Positions 1-12,880 are shown, numbered from the stretch's first letter. The stretch is DNA of 64,000 nt from Lineus longissimus (GCF_910592395.1 NC_088326.1:11229001-11293000), one strand, 5' to 3'. Made by a program: numbers and translations. The notes: generated by a model not told the origin, from the letters alone.

Positions 1-500
1 CGACTGGAACCATGATGGCCTTGGGGCTGCTCTTAACCAAATCTGGATCCTTGGTAGTTGTCTGCCTGTCTTTATGTTTGTCAGTAGCAGCAACGCGTAG
101 ACTGTTTCCTGATACATTTGATGGAAGCCAGACAAGGCAATGTGCCCGACTGGAACCAAGATGGCTTTGGGGCTGTTCCTAACCAAACCTTGATCCTCGG
201 CTTGTTGTCTGCCTGTCTTTATGTTTGTCAGTAGCAGCAACGCGTAGACTGTTTCCTGATACAATTGATGGAAGCCAGACAAGGCAATGTGTCCGACTGG
301 CACCAAGATGGCCTTGGGACTGTTCCTAACAAAACCCTGATCCTCGGCTTGTTGTCTGCCTGTCTTTATGTTTGTCAGTAGCAGCAACGCGTAGACTGTT
401 TCCTGATACATCTGATGGAAGCCAGACAAGGCAATGTGCCCGACTGGAACCAAGATGGCCTTGGAGCTGTTCCTAACAAAACCTGGATCCTTTATTTGCT
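1..500. repeat. 146-147 bp tandem repeat, at least 3.4 copies
   Basis: Units begin with CGACTGGAACC at 1, 147, 294 and 441, and the fourth is cut at about 500. They are nearly identical, implying recent expansion. The array runs off the left edge, within scribble intron 5. Confidence 0.9.
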
Positions 501-2712
501 CTCTGAATGTCCAAATGTCTGTAACAGCAACATGATTTAGGGCCGACATTTTGTGCCTTTTATCACTCAAGGCAAACCAAAGGTTTCAGTAACGCTATCA
601 TAACACAAACTACTAAATGGCCGACCAAAAGTTAACTTGCGTACATACTGTCCAGCATATTATATCCCAAACTTCCAGGCCACAGGAGACGTCGACATTG
701 AGTCGACATTGAAAAAATCGAGGTGCGAAAGGGTTTACAATTTCTTTTCATTGTTCGTTGAATGAATATTATTGTGATTTATATTTTTGCAAATCAAGAT
801 TATTCTCGACATCTACTGAAATAAAATGCTCGCAGAAATTGGGTAGTTTAAAGTACACCAAATCACAATTCTTGCGTGCTTCTACCTTAACGATCACCTC
901 AGCTACACATCCTATCTGTGACGACATCTCCTTTGTCATCAAGTCGTTTCATCAGCGTCGAATCTACGCCAGCGGCAAATTATGCCGCTGAATTGATTGG
1001 GAACTATAACCGGTCCAACACCGGTAACTCCGCATGAATAAAATGGCAATTGTGAAGAAATATTGCATCGGAATATCAGAAGAAGCTGACATAGGTGTTT
1101 TGTAATTTGCTTGATTATGCCAAGAAGGCATCTGTGGCTTCGAGAGATTTCTTGGTTTGGAAAATGGCTTGTTGTGTATGATTTGGTTGTAAATTTAACC
1201 ATCAGGTTGTTGATACAGATGATTGCAACAGCTTGCCATGAGGGTGGTTATTTTGGTTCACCAAGGAGAATGTTGGAACGTTCCAGATTTGGCTGTCAGG
1301 GTGGTGAAAAGGATATATTAGAACCTGTCACCTCTGAGGTCCTTGGTTCAATTCCTGGTCATACTCATGTGGTAGAGAGGGCCCTCGGACAGTGTGGGTT
1401 TCCTACGGGATAAGTGGTGCAATGGGAACATTAGAACAGAGGTCACCTCTGAGGTCCCAGGTTTGATTCCTTGTCTGTCTTGTTATGCTCATGTGGTAAG
1501 AGGGCGACTCCCTCCAACAGTGCGGGTTTCCTATCGGTCAGGACACTTTCTATTCAGGACAGCACCTGTCAATCCCAAGGGGTTCAACTGTATAGGTCAA
1601 CTGCTCATTCTGTCAATCATTCTACTATCTCAACTACTCCATTTTGGCTCGGTGACCCCTTGGGTCAGCCTGGCACTTAAACATGCTTCCTAAGGGTTTC
1701 GAAGGCACAGCAAATATAGCCGCAATCAAGCTTTTGTTCAACCACTACACCAATCAGAAACAAGTATGTATCCATAGTAACACAAAACGGAGACAGGTCC
1801 ATTGGATAAGTTGACGTGGCCACTAAACCAAAATTGATAGGATGTGACAAAATGGCCGTCCATTTGCTCAACGTAGCGAAGAAGTCACGACTTACTATTC
1901 CACGACATTTGTCCATTTGCGAGAGTCTGGGTTATACCAGATATGACATCGCACGCCAATCACAACGTCAACAAATGGTATTAGGTATTTAATGTGTCTG
2001 CTACAATCATAATCTAGTAATATAAAGGATGTTATTCATTTTTTTCAACAGGTAGGTGGCAGGTCAAGGTCACTTTTTGATCACGACCTGGATGGTGATC
2101 ATCAACAAGACTTAGCACCAACAAATATTTTTCAAAACATGACAACTGACATATCTTTTTTTCATATTGTAAGATATCTTAAAATTTGTACGAATGTAAG
2201 TCTTCATAGATTCAACCTTAAAGCAATACTTTGAGAATAAAGGAAAAATTTCACAATGGAAGACGGATAAATATCATAAGAAATTGACAAGTGCTATAGA
2301 CTGTCTATTCCAGTGCCTGTTTGCCAACTTCGGCAGTGCATTGCTGCACTGTATAATGTACACTATCTGCATAATCTTAGGGTGGAATGGGTTTTATCTG
2401 TGCACTTTGCGGTATTGGATGTCTGGAGGAGGATTAGTGTCAAACCTCACACCCAGGTGTTATTTCTAACCCTTCTTGTAGCGTCGTTTCATTTGTGATG
2501 AACTTTGGCAACAAGGTCTGAACGAAATTTCAGATTAAGCTTTTTGAACATTTCAATATTGTTGCATTGAAGTATTGTTGCTTGGCAATATCAATGCCTG
2601 TAGCATCTCATCTGAAGCAAATCGACAGAGTTCTTGCTATCTCGGGCTAGTAGCTCTGAAAAACTTGGTTTTGTAAGTGTACTGTAGTGTAAGGGTTCAC
2701 AAAACAATGATA
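501..2712. other. scribble intron 5, otherwise no gene
   Basis: No exon was recognised. It contains a duplicated SINE-like stretch (1329-1540, separate entry) and otherwise unannotated sequence. Confidence 0.5.
1329..1540 (+). repeat. duplicated SINE-like unit
   Basis: CACCTCTGAGGTCC...GGTTCAATTCC...CTCATGTGGTA...GTGTGGGTTTCCTA occurs at 1329-1410 and again, diverged, at 1444-1540. The first GGTTCAATTCC is box B-like. Together they look like two degraded tRNA-derived units in tandem. Confidence 0.45.
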
Positions 2713-2873
2713 CAGCAGAACCTCCCTTATAGCGGACACCTCTCTATTAAGGACACTAGTTTTGGTCCCAAATTAGGTGTTTCTAATCATTTTACCTCTC
2801 TAATCAGGACATATCTCTTTTAGGGACAGCACTTGTCAGTCCTGAGGGTGTCCTTAATAGAGAGGTTCTACTG
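2713..2873. mobile_element. TA-flanked pogo/Tc1-type MITE
   Basis: 161 bp, starts CAGCAGAACCTCCC and ends AGAGAGGTTCTACTG, with TA on both sides. The interior has repeated CTCTCTATTAAGGACA words in both orientations. The same family occurs at 10582, 14241, 34764 and 58208. Confidence 0.75.
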
Positions 2874-2882
2874 TAATCATCA

Positions 2883-3041
<159 letters not shown>

Positions 3042-3152
3042 TCAAAAAAATCTTAACAAGGTATCGTAACTTGTGGGCTTACATCTGCATGATGCGCAGC
3101 TGGGTAGAGGGCAGGCCTATTCAATTCTGTGGTTCACAAGGGCAAAGGCACA

Positions 3153-3296
3153 GCAGATTCTCGCATAGTTCCAATCTGTTCAGGTTGGTAAGACTGCAAC
3201 CAAAACGTCAAAGGACAAGGCGTCTAGATATAATGTTGAGGCATACATCTGCATGATGTGCCGGGCAGATTCTACTCAATTCTGTGGTTCACTGCA
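3153..3296 (-). pseudogene. tandem duplicate of scribble exon 5 5' part plus acceptor
   Basis: The stretch 3153-3296 repeats 2987-3152 (offset about 155-166 bp). It contains a second polypyrimidine/CAG acceptor (3196-3194) followed by 41 nt of exon-like sequence, reading SLTNLNRLELCENL (two changes from the real exon). The copy then runs into duplicated intron sequence without a donor, so it cannot serve as a complete alternative exon. It is most likely a dead pseudo-exon, although its acceptor could compete with the true one. Confidence 0.8.
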
Positions 3297-5127
3297 TGTT
3301 ATGCCAAGTTGGGCCTCATAGGCACAGGATAACATAAACCCTTTGCTGTACGAAAAGGAGGCAGTCAGGTCCAGAGACCGGTAGTTTAGTTAATCGAATA
3401 CAGCAATCACCTCGGCCTCAGCAGAAGCAGGCAGGTAGTTACTGTCTGTTATAAAGCATCAACCAAACTTTCACCTCCCAACAGCAACCTGTATTTCGGT
3501 CAAGGACATAGACAAGGCAACACTGCTTGGTGAGCTTAGTAGGGCCGAGGTAGGCCAAGGATAACATACATCATCCGTTGTAGGAAAAAATTACTCTTGT
3601 TACTCTAAGGTCTTTCAATTACATAAAGTTCCCAGCGCTTGGCAGCTTAATGAACAACCCCCTGGACCCAATCAAAGAGTAGCCCCCCCCCCAGATTTGT
3701 CTATATTGTTTTTAAAATTTTAAGGTAAATGGCTCCCGTATCGATTTGAAATGTCGCATGAAAACACACCAATAGCCTATAATGTAATCAAGAAACCTCT
3801 CTCAAGAACTGGGAAAATTCCATTTTTAATCCTGAGAATTTCCAAACTGCTTGAACTTTGTAGAATTGCAAAAATGATAAGTGAAAAGCCTGAATACTAT
3901 CTGCCTAAGATTCCAGAATTTACATCACAATATGAAGAGACAACTTCTTTACACTGGCAGCATCTAGACTTCTATACCCTAGCCATCAGGGAGGCAGCTT
4001 ATAAATACATCAAGAATTTTAATAAAGCTCCTCATGAAAGCAATATGCCGGCACTATTCTTTGAGTAAAGATTTCCCATAGACTCAAGTAGGTGCAATAT
4101 AGAAATCATCGATTGAAAAAGTCAGCAAGTACCGAGAAGTTTCTGGAATTTGGCAGGGAGGCATGGAACATCTTTTGGAAGACTACACTCTAGTCTAACA
4201 TTTTGTATGCTACTTCAGCCTTAAGTGGGCACCAACCAAAGATTATCATGCAAAAAGCCTGAAAGTCTGGAGGAAGTTTAGGAAATTTGGCAGACATGGA
4301 GAGATGGCGAATTTCTGGAACATCTAATGGAAAACAACACTGAAACATTTATAAAACTTCAGGCTTAAGTGATCGACCAAAAATTATCAACATGTAAAAA
4401 GCCCGGGACTCAGAGTCTGGCTGAAGTTTCGGGAAACTTGGCAGAAACAGAGAGAGACAAATGTATGAGAGATGAATGGACCTAGAATAGAAGTCTACAC
4501 CCGATTTCGTAAGGAAATGGCACTCAGAAGTCAATTATTTGGTGGTTTCACACAGAACAAAAAGGTTCTTTTCTCTCAAGCCCTGGGCGGTCATATTCGA
4601 TTTAAAAAGCCTGACAGGCTGTTAGTGTTACCTGCTTGACAAAAGGAAAACAAATGTCAGTTCCAATCAGTGTTTTTGAAGCCACAATGATCTTCCTGAC
4701 TCTGGCCAAGGAAAGACCTTCCTTAGGCTATGTGTTTTAAGAGCAAAGAGCGTTAACCTACCAACTAGAGGTATAGCACCGACAAGCAGTGGTTTCTGTG
4801 GTTGTATCATGTGCAACGAGTCGAATACCAGAACTCTTTATTCATACCTTTCTGTTTTTGTTTCAGGGTGATAGCAAGAGTAGATTTCAGGCCTATCAGT
4901 ACATCTGCAAGGGCAAACTAAAGTTTGCGTTGGTTTTGAGCAACCCAGCACAGCCAGTCTTCTAATGTCTAGACACGTATCATCGCCAAGCGTTGCGGTT
5001 CTGTTGGAAGCCACCTTTTAATGAAAAACCAACGCACCTCACACCCAAGTTGGCCCTATAAGTTCCATCATGGGATGGTGTGTGAGATCACATCTGTATT
5101 TATGCCGGCCACCTGATGAATACGTAC
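3297..5127. other. scribble intron 4, no gene seen
   Basis: It contains an unexplained 105-codon open frame on plus (3751-4068) without recognisable domains, and a diverged repeat about GAAGTTT-TGGAAATTTGGCAG at 4135, 4270 and 4425. I do not call a gene here. Confidence 0.5.
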
Positions 5128-5217
5128 CTGCCAATATCCAGGGGTAACCGTGCAAGAGATATGTCATTAAGTCCCAAGTGTGTGAGGTTACGAAGCTGCG
5201 TGAAGCCATCTGGAAGT
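5128..5217 (-). CDS. scrib: scribble coding exon 4 (LRR)
   Basis: This is a 90 nt exon with acceptor CTCGTTTCAG and donor GTACGTATTC (5127-5118). It enters and leaves in phase 2. The reading LPDGFTQLRNLTHLGLNDIS then LARLPLDIG matches the Scribble LRR segment LPDGFTQLRSLAHLALNDVS closely. No start codon is present because it is internal, so it is invisible to a start-to-stop ORF search. It sits between the 8.4 kb intron 3 and the 2.1 kb intron 4. Confidence 0.95.
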
Positions 5218-5374
5218 CTGAAACGAGAAAACAACTATTTTTATAACGAAGTTCGACTTTAGAATAAGTGCTCAGCTGAAAATGAATGGTGCCTAGGACA
5301 TTCAGGACTTTCCAACTTCTCTCCTCAGCACAGAGGTAAACGGAGGCCTCTTTTTCTTCTTCATTGTCAGCTCT

Positions 5375-5695
5375 GCACTTGGAGGAGTGACTTCACTCTG
5401 CACTTGGAGGAGTGACTTCACTCTGCACTTGGAGGAGTGACTTCACTCTGCACTTGGAGGAGTGACTTTACTCTGCACTCGGAGGAGTGATTTCATTCTG
5501 CACTTGGAGGAGTGACTTTACTCTGCACTTGGAGGAACAATTTTGCTCTGCACTTGGAAGAGTGGTTTTTCTCTGTAGTCTGTACTTGGAGGAATGATTT
5601 TGCTCTGCACTTTTTTCATTCTGCACTTGGAGGAGTGATTTCGTTCTGCACTTGGAGGAGTGATTTTGCTCTGCACTTCGTCTACCCACTTGAAA
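5375..5695. repeat. 25 bp minisatellite
   Basis: The unit is CTCTGCACTTGGAGGAGTGA plus CTTCA, repeated about a dozen times with increasing divergence to the right. It lies in scribble intron 3. Confidence 0.85.
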
Positions 5696-5699
5696 CTTT

Positions 5700-7888
5700 C
5701 TAGCTACTAACAGAAATGCTCCTCATTGTGAGCGAATGCCTGATGCTTTCCGACACTAAAATTTATGACAGCAAATCTTTCCAAACGAATTCCTTTGAGT
5801 CAGAAATGATTGAACGTCTGACACATTCATCATCGGCAATCACACGTTCTCCATGATCGATAATGACGGATCGGAACAGGTTATCCCCAGGAATCATCAA
5901 CCAAATTGCCACCATAAATGTAAAATCACTTGTTGCTTTTAAAAATAGCTGACATGGCAAAATTGACAAGAAGTGATGTGACTGCTTTAGAAAGATCTAA
6001 TACGAAATATAATTTCGTCGAAAATGTGACGTGATTGATGGACGTTATGATGTATTGTCTGACTCTAGTGAAGAAATTCTTTAGAAACGTTGAGGTTTCC
6101 CATGAAAACTAACAATGGTAGCAGCCGCATTTTCAGTTAGAATCTTAGATATTCCAAAATCCGGGCCTACAGCTTTCATATAACAAGGAAAAATCTGATC
6201 ACTTCGAATGAAGGCGTCATCATTGCCCTAGTTTTTGCACCACCCCATTGCTTGTCAGCTTATATTCTTGAGTCTTGTCGATTGCCACTTGCCGCAAGTG
6301 CAAGACTTCATTACTCTGTTTACCCAACCGTACAGATGCATCTTCGAGAGCTACTGAAGGCAATGAATAAGCTATCCTTTATGTAGACCAAGAGGATGCA
6401 TTGGCTCTCTGCTCGTGGCACCTCCCAAAGCGTGTCATGTTATATTACGACCTTCAAGAATTGCAACTAAAAGCAAAGCAATTTCAGCGAAGGCCAAACA
6501 CCTCATTAATTACTCTGATAACACAACCGTACAGATACATCTTCGAGAGCTACTGAAGGCAAGGAATGAGCTATCCTTTTATGTAGATCAAGATGGCTGC
6601 ATATCAGCTCACTGCTTTTGGCCCCTCCGAAAGCGATTTGACTTCCTTATATTCACGACCCTCATGGAATGCAGCTAAAGGCAAAGCAATTTCAGCAAGG
6701 GCAAAACACTTCATTACGTGGTTCGGTCATAAATACAACAGATCTGTAGCACAGCTGAAGGCAATGAATGAGCTGCCCTTTACAGTGTTCTCCACAAGGC
6801 TATTTGTCAGGGTGGCCCACCCTACCTTGGCAGCTTACCACCCTACCTTGGAAGAGCCATCCTACCTTGCTCTAGAACTTTGTAGAGGGTTCCTATAGGG
6901 CCACCCTACCTCAAATTGCTGGCCACCCTACCTTGTGTTGCACACTGGTAAAACGTCATGAAAATCAAGGGTATCACCCTACCTTGAGAAAACCCTGTGG
7001 AGAACACTGCTTTTATGCATACCAAGAATCAGTTGGCTACATATTGGCTACTGCTCGTCCCTCCCCCCCCCCAAAGCATGTCACCCTCGTGGACTGTCAC
7101 TTCATTTCAGCCCAACAGTTCATAACAAGGTACTGTGTTTACCCAACCAAACAACAGATGGGTGGCACTACTGAAAGTGAAGGCAATGAATGAGCTACCC
7201 CTTTATATGGACCGATGGCTACAATTGATTTGGATCCAAATGTGGCGTTTACAAGGTTTTCGCACACCCTCACATGTCAAGTAGAAGGTACCAGTCGTTA
7301 AAATCCACAATTCATGAATCATGTTACCGGACAGCCATAGTTTCTTTGCGCCGGATTATATATTGCCTGTGCTCTCACAACCGGTACCGTTTCCAACCCC
7401 GCGGTCAGAGTTTTTGTCGCTAGGTTGGTTACCAAGGCAACCTGCCCTTAGCAAAATCTGTGTTTTTAATTGCATATGCTGACGTTGGATGATTCCTTGA
7501 CGACCCCAGGAGACATGAAGATAAACGAGAAATGTTGATTTTGATAATGTCAACAAACATCACAATGCTGTGTCTCTAGGGCAGATCATAACCTGGGTCA
7601 AATGAAATGAAATTCTCCTTGCGCACGACCGGAACTGTTTTTCTTGATGACGTTGTTCCGTCCCCGCTTGAATTGGCCGCCATTATCGCCGAATGTGCTG
7701 GATTCACTCATTTCATTATTATGTTAATAACATGTCATTCATTATGCGTTATATCAACTTATGCAAAACTTCGAGACATGGTCAAAAACTCTTAATCGAC
7801 ACAGCTTTAAACTTCCAACAACATCCTTTTTTGCAGTGACACGGGACTAATTTCAATCCAAAATACACCAGTTGCGAGAACTCAAAGT
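5700..7888. other. scribble intron 3, repeats only
   Basis: Apart from the tandem repeat listed, 7605-7790 carries a dispersed sequence (TTGAATTGGCCGCCATT) also found at 48040 and 49890. No exon was seen. Confidence 0.45.
6250..7205. repeat. degenerate tandem repeat of about 200 bp plus CCACCCTACCTTGG words
   Basis: The block ACAGAT-CATCTTCGAGAGCTACTGAAGGCAATGAA-AGCTA recurs at about 6330, 6530, 6740 and 7150. Between the last two, 6810-6990 is filled by CCACCCTACCTTGG units. The same CCACCCTACCTTGG block reappears at 9720-9960. Confidence 0.6.
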
Positions 7889-8328
7889 TATAGTCGTAGT
7901 TCCACCTATCATAAAACCCCATGTTTTTTCAAGACCCGTGTCTTCGCCGTGCGTCAAAAAACCTGGGGCGCACTAACACCTATCAGTGGTGTTAGATAAT
8001 GTTTAATAGCCCCGGCGACAGGTGCGCTGTAGGTAGGGAGCTCTCCTGTGTTTCTTTCCCGTTGGAGGGGAATTTCGCATGCACAATACCGAGGCAATTA
8101 CACCGCGCCATCTGTTGCCGGATCTTGGAACTTTGCCATGCCTATTCAGATTCCACCTATCAAAAAACCTGTGTTAAACACGGGTCTAAATTAGCCCCCG
8201 ATTAGCCCCATCGAGCTCGATGGGGCTAATAGACACAGGGATTTGACACACGGGTCTATTTAGACACGGCAATTCATAGGTGTAAGCGCAAAAGACACGG
8301 GGATTTGATAGGTGGAAGAACGACTATA
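7889..8328. mobile_element. 440 bp TIR element
   Basis: The left arm TATAGTCGTAGTTCCACC then TATCATAAAACCCC is mirrored at the right by GGGGATTTGATAGGTGGAAG then AACGACTATA. Arms are about 30 bp and the ends lie in TATA context, so a TA duplication is possible. The interior holds a 30 bp perfect palindrome (8201-8230) and repeated GACACGGG words. Confidence 0.65.
8201..8230. repeat. 30 bp perfect palindrome
   Basis: The arm ATTAGCCCCATCGAG is followed immediately by its exact reverse complement, with no spacer. Confidence 0.95.
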
Positions 8329-8742
8329 CAGCGACATTCCAAAACCAACATGGATGCTAACATGCTTGGATATCATGTCTGCTTTGGAAAATGATCAAAT
8401 GATAATGAGTAACGATTCTTGAATTGGGCATGATTGCACAATTTTCTTTTTTTCCATTGCATTATAAATCGACACTGGTGTTTTCAAATGTTATGAAAGC
8501 ACACAAAATCAAGGAAGTAGGTCAACGTCATTCTTCACGACAAGCATGACAACTGTGTCAACAAATAAAATCAAGTTCTTGAAGTTCCTGCTTCCTGCTA
8601 AAAAGGTAAAACTGGGTTATCCCAACATCCCAGTTTGTAGAGCACTTCTCTAATGTTCTTTATTTTCTAAAATGTTCAACAGACAAACTCACAACGGTAG
8701 ATTTGAAGAATACAACCATATCCCTGTGTTCATTAACTGAAC

Positions 8743-8960
8743 GCTTTCGGCGGTGTAGTCTGGGTCTCTGACTAGCAGTCAAGAGGTCCCTGGTTCAATC
8801 CCTGCTGTCGGCGTGAGACTCTAGGCAGGTTTCTTTACATCTGATTTGCCTTACCCCACTCGGGTGCATAAATGGCATGAATGGGGACCATTCGGAAATG
8901 CTCAGGTTGTATGCTGACTGTGCAGCTCATCTGAGTTCTACTGAAAGGTTTCACTTTCAG
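8743..8960 (+). mobile_element. tRNA-derived SINE-like element
   Basis: The tRNA-like head has GGTGTAGTCTGGGTCTC (box A region) and CTGGTTCAATCCCTG (box B). It is followed by GTCGGCGTGAGACTCTAGGC and then GGTGCATAAATGGCATGAATG. The same order of parts occurs on the minus strand at 44025-44215, so this is a dispersed family. No clear tail or target duplication was seen. Confidence 0.6.
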
Positions 8961-9699
8961 GACATAACCTGTTGATAACCTCTTATACCAGTTTTGATAT
9001 CAGACTACAAACACAAAACTTCAACATTCATATGAAGTTGAATTGTCTTTAATCAACATAAGGCACTATGACATGCAGACCATTCTGCCTACATTCGACA
9101 TCTCGTATACACAGCCACAGATATTTTGATTGCAAATTTCAATATTGATATAAAAATTCAAGTCAATCACATCACCTAAAGAATTTAGGTCACACGCTAT
9201 TCAGGCCACAATTCCATGTCATGTTTCCAATTTTGTTTCCATTTTTACATGGTCTACAATTGTGAAATATAGTTTAAGTGCCACAATTGGATGATTTTTG
9301 CCAACGTACCCAAGAGACTTTCTGGCAGAGAACCTGAGTGTGCATTCTGTGACCAATCACATTCAACAGGTTCACCGAAACAGAAGCGGTGCTACTCCAG
9401 TTAACAGAGTTGGTCTTAGGATGAGGTTCCTAAACTTCATGGTTGTTCCCAGCATCTTCGACCAGCGTTGCCTAGCAACACGACGTCTTGATTACAAAGG
9501 ATGTACAACAAATATAGAAATTCTTGACGTTTGGCGGTTATTTTTGCATCCCTGTCATTTCGGTGACCATGCTATTGAACACTAAGGCAAGGGCCATGAT
9601 TAAAGGGAGGGTGTCGAGACATCAATGTCCTCATCCTTGTAATCGACATAGAAGGAGAATGCTCACACTAGAGCGGACAAAGTTTCCCTGGCTTCTGAT

Positions 9700-9960
9700 T
9701 TGACTTTGTGTTCTCCACAAGGCCTTTTTAGTCAGGGTGTCCCACCCTACCTTGGAAGCTCTTACCACCCTGCCATGGAAGAGCCACCCTACCTTGGCAG
9801 CTCTCACCACTCTACCATGGAAGAGCCACCCTACCTTGCTCTAGAGTTTGTAAAGGGCTTCCACAGGGCTACCCTTCATGTACCTTTCACTGGACTGGCC
9901 ATCCTACTTGTTTTGCAAAGGTGTTTGGTCAGGGCCTCACATCCTACCTTGGCAGCTTAG
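9700..9960. repeat. CCACCCTACCTTGG repeat block
   Basis: Several CCACCCTACCTTGGAAGAG-like units after GTGTTCTCCACAAGGC, matching the block at 6790-6990. It is part of the same dispersed repeat. Confidence 0.6.
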
Positions 9961-10581
9961 CGCAAGAATTGCCTTCATTGACTCCACTTCTGTGGACCCC
10001 CGACTTTTAAAACCATACTGAAGTTGAACCAAAACACAGCATCATTGCATACCATATCATCCACAAGCTCCTCCCCTTGCAGAATCGTCCACAGCGATGT
10101 ACCAAATGATGCAACTACAGCCTCCCGCAAACCAAACCACAAATCATACGCAACAAATTCCGAAACTTCAATTTCTATCAAAGGCACTGCAATAAAAATA
10201 AATTAGAAACAATCATCGCAATGACATGCCTCATACAGATTGTTGATTTCACTTTTTATTACGCGACAAGCCAAGGGCGGAAAGCCGAAATGACTTTGCA
10301 TATCAACGTCTTTCTTGTTGCCTAGCAACGGCAGGCTGTGTCGCTAGCGTCAGGCAGGGTTGAATAACGTTTGGCCTGTCGCTTAGATGAGAGGCCATCT
10401 GCGCCAAAAGGGAAACCATCTACTGTGATCTAAATTTGAATGAATCGGGAAATAAAACAGAAAATTTACTGCAACTGGTGGAAGCCATTGTACATGAAAT
10501 AATTGTTTTTCAATCTTCAAATGCATGATTGCGATCAAATTGTGTCATTTATGAATTTGAATAATTAATCAGTACTAAGTA

Positions 10582-10751
10582 CAGTGGTATGGAACCTTTC
10601 TTAGCGGACACCCTCTCTATTATGGACACTGCATCTGCTCCCAAATTGCTCAATTCCATTCAGTTTGACCTATCTAATCAGGACACCCTTCTGTTAAGGA
10701 CAGCACTTGTCAGTCCCGAGGGTGTCCTTAATAAATAGAGAGGTTCTACTG
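10582..10751. mobile_element. TA-flanked pogo/Tc1-type MITE
   Basis: 170 bp, starts CAGTGGTATGGAACC and ends GAGAGGTTCTACTG, with TA on both sides. It shares the CAGTCCCGAGGGTGTCCTTA block with the copy at 2713. Confidence 0.75.
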
Positions 10752-11499
10752 TACTTCAGTTTGAATTGTTCAGGTTCTGGAAACCAGGTCCATCAATCTT
10801 GCCCCCAAGCAGACCCTCTGACATTTAGATTCCTTCACTAACGCACTTTATCTTTCTTAGGTTGTCTCTGGTAAGATCTAAGTCGAATCTCATTACAAAA
10901 CGAACGTTGGAACTGGGCGTTATCCTGAATAAGGTATCAGCCAGGTCAGATGTCGATCCTTTCCACAAAAGCCAAAGCCCAAATATATCAGAGCAGCAGC
11001 GGTAAAACATGCGTGGTCAAAATTCGACAGAGCAGACGTGCTACCTTCAAAGCCGTACAAACTAATTTGCAATAAATTTCTAATATCGCGATTGAACGGC
11101 AATTATCAAACTTATCATACTCGTAGACGTGATTACTTTGAAATACGGCTCAACAAGGTAAAAGACTGAGGTTATTCTCGCATCGCCATCATACCAAGGT
11201 TGCCTGGCAACGGGAAGTAATGGTTCTGACAAGACTAGGGAAGCGGTGGCAGAGTATGATGTTATGTTGATAATGATGCTATTGCTAGCCTCAGAAATTG
11301 TATGTTGTATAGTTGCTAATGATGCTATTGCTAGCCTCGGAAATGACTACCATGTCAAGTCAAGTTTTAAAAAAGAATTTCAGAACTTCAGAAATTTCAC
11401 CCCAATTTTGAAGGTCAAGTGCGGAGATACTGAGCTTGTTGCCAAGGACAATCCGTTGGAAAGAAAACTCTGTCCCCCCCGAGAACAATTTGCCCCTTT

Positions 11500-12310
11500 A
11501 ACACCACCTCGATTGCTGGACAGTAAAAGTTCTGTTACCAAGGACAGTACATCCACAAGGACAGTCCGTCTCCAAAGACATTCCATCCTAAACATGCCCA
11601 AGGACAATCTGTCCCCAATGATAAGCTGTCCTTAAGTATGAACAATCTGTCCCAAAGGACAATCTGTCCGCAAGAACAGTCTGGCCTGAAGGACAATCTG
11701 TCCACAAGAACAGTCTGGCCTGAAGGACAATCTGTCCACAAGAACAGTCTGGCCTGAAGGACAATCTGTCCGCAAGAACAGTCTGGCCTGAAGGACAATC
11801 TGTCCGCAAGAACAGTCTGGCCTGAAGGACAATCTGTCCGCAAGAACAGTCTGGCCTGAAGGACAATCTGTCCACAAGAACAGTCTGGCCTGAAGGACAA
11901 TCTGTCCGCAAGAACAGTCTGGCCTGAAGGACAATCTGTCCGCAAGAACAGTCTGGCCTGAAGGACAATCTGTCCCAAGAAGGATCTTTCCAAAGAATGA
12001 TCTGTCGCCAAGAACAATCTGTTCTGAGGAACGATCTGTCCAAAAGCACAATCTGTCCCAAAGGACAATCTGTCCAAAGCACAATCTGTCACCAAGAAAG
12101 AGGAAAGTCTGTCCAGCTCTAAGGACAAATCTGCCCTATGGAGAGTCTGTCCCAAAGGACAATCTGTCCCAAGAAGGATCTTTCCAAAGAATGATCTGTC
12201 GCCAAAAACAATTTGTCCCAAAGGACAATTTGTCACCAAGAAAGAGGAAAGTCTGTCCAGCCCAAAGGAGTCTGTCCCAAAGGACAATCTCTCCCAAACC
12301 ACCTGTCCAA
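11500..12310. repeat. 34 bp minisatellite with flanking diverged half-units
   Basis: The core (about 11660-11970) repeats GGACAATCTGTCCGCAAGAA plus CAGTCTGGCCTGAA, about nine near-identical copies. Flanks consist of looser 17 bp related words (AAGGACAATCTGTCCCA). On minus all three frames stay open because 34 is not a multiple of 3, giving spurious long ORFs (up to 255 codons) with a 34-residue period. Confidence 0.9.
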
Positions 12311-12875
12311 AAAATTGGTAGCAAGGACAAGGCCTCTTGAAGTAGACCTGTAATTGATATCACTGCCTTCAGCAGTCAAAGTCAAACCATTGCAACGCAA
12401 GCCATGCTGGTGAAAACAGCATCGCAAGATAAACATCTGCATTTATTATTACCTAGCAATTCCCTTGATCAATTTGATTAATACTCCAGTGGTATTATAA
12501 CACAGGCAGTTATCAAATTGTATATCACATAATAATAATAAGGGGGAGTCATCTACTTCGTCTATCGTATTATAAACGCAGGTTATTAACTTGTAATTGT
12601 ACGCTTGTAATTTGGTTTCCCGTGTTGCATATTACAATGCTCCAGAATGCCAAATCAATCTTTTATGCTGCAGAAAAGTAACTGACCAACTGAGGCTCTA
12701 GCATTTTGATCTGCTTACATGTTTATTTTATTTAATCAAGTCATGTTCTTGACCTCAATGTATGTAGTTTATTCCAGCCTCCAGGAAAGCGGAAAATCCA
12801 GTAGGAGTTCATTCAAACTGTTCTCTTCTAGCGCTCTCTCCACTGTGTATGCTTAAGCTCTACTTTCTGTCCCGA
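12311..12875. other. scribble intron 3, AT-rich, no gene seen
   Basis: AT-rich unique-looking sequence between the minisatellite and the first 5S-like element. No open frames of note. Confidence 0.4.
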
Positions 12876-12880
12876 CCCAT

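Larger units (their letters stand above)
8961..11499. other. scribble intron 3, no gene seen
   Basis: It holds the repeat block at 9700-9960 and the MITE at 10582-10751. No other structure was recognised. Confidence 0.45.

Noticed and set aside
3751-4068. 105-codon plus open frame in scribble intron 4
   Set aside because: No recognisable domain, no promoter or splice signal, and it lies next to diverged repeats. Kept only as an unexplained open frame.
11535-12302. 255-codon minus open frame and two other overlapping frames
   Set aside because: They are produced by the 34 bp minisatellite being stop-free on minus in all frames; no domain and no splice context.
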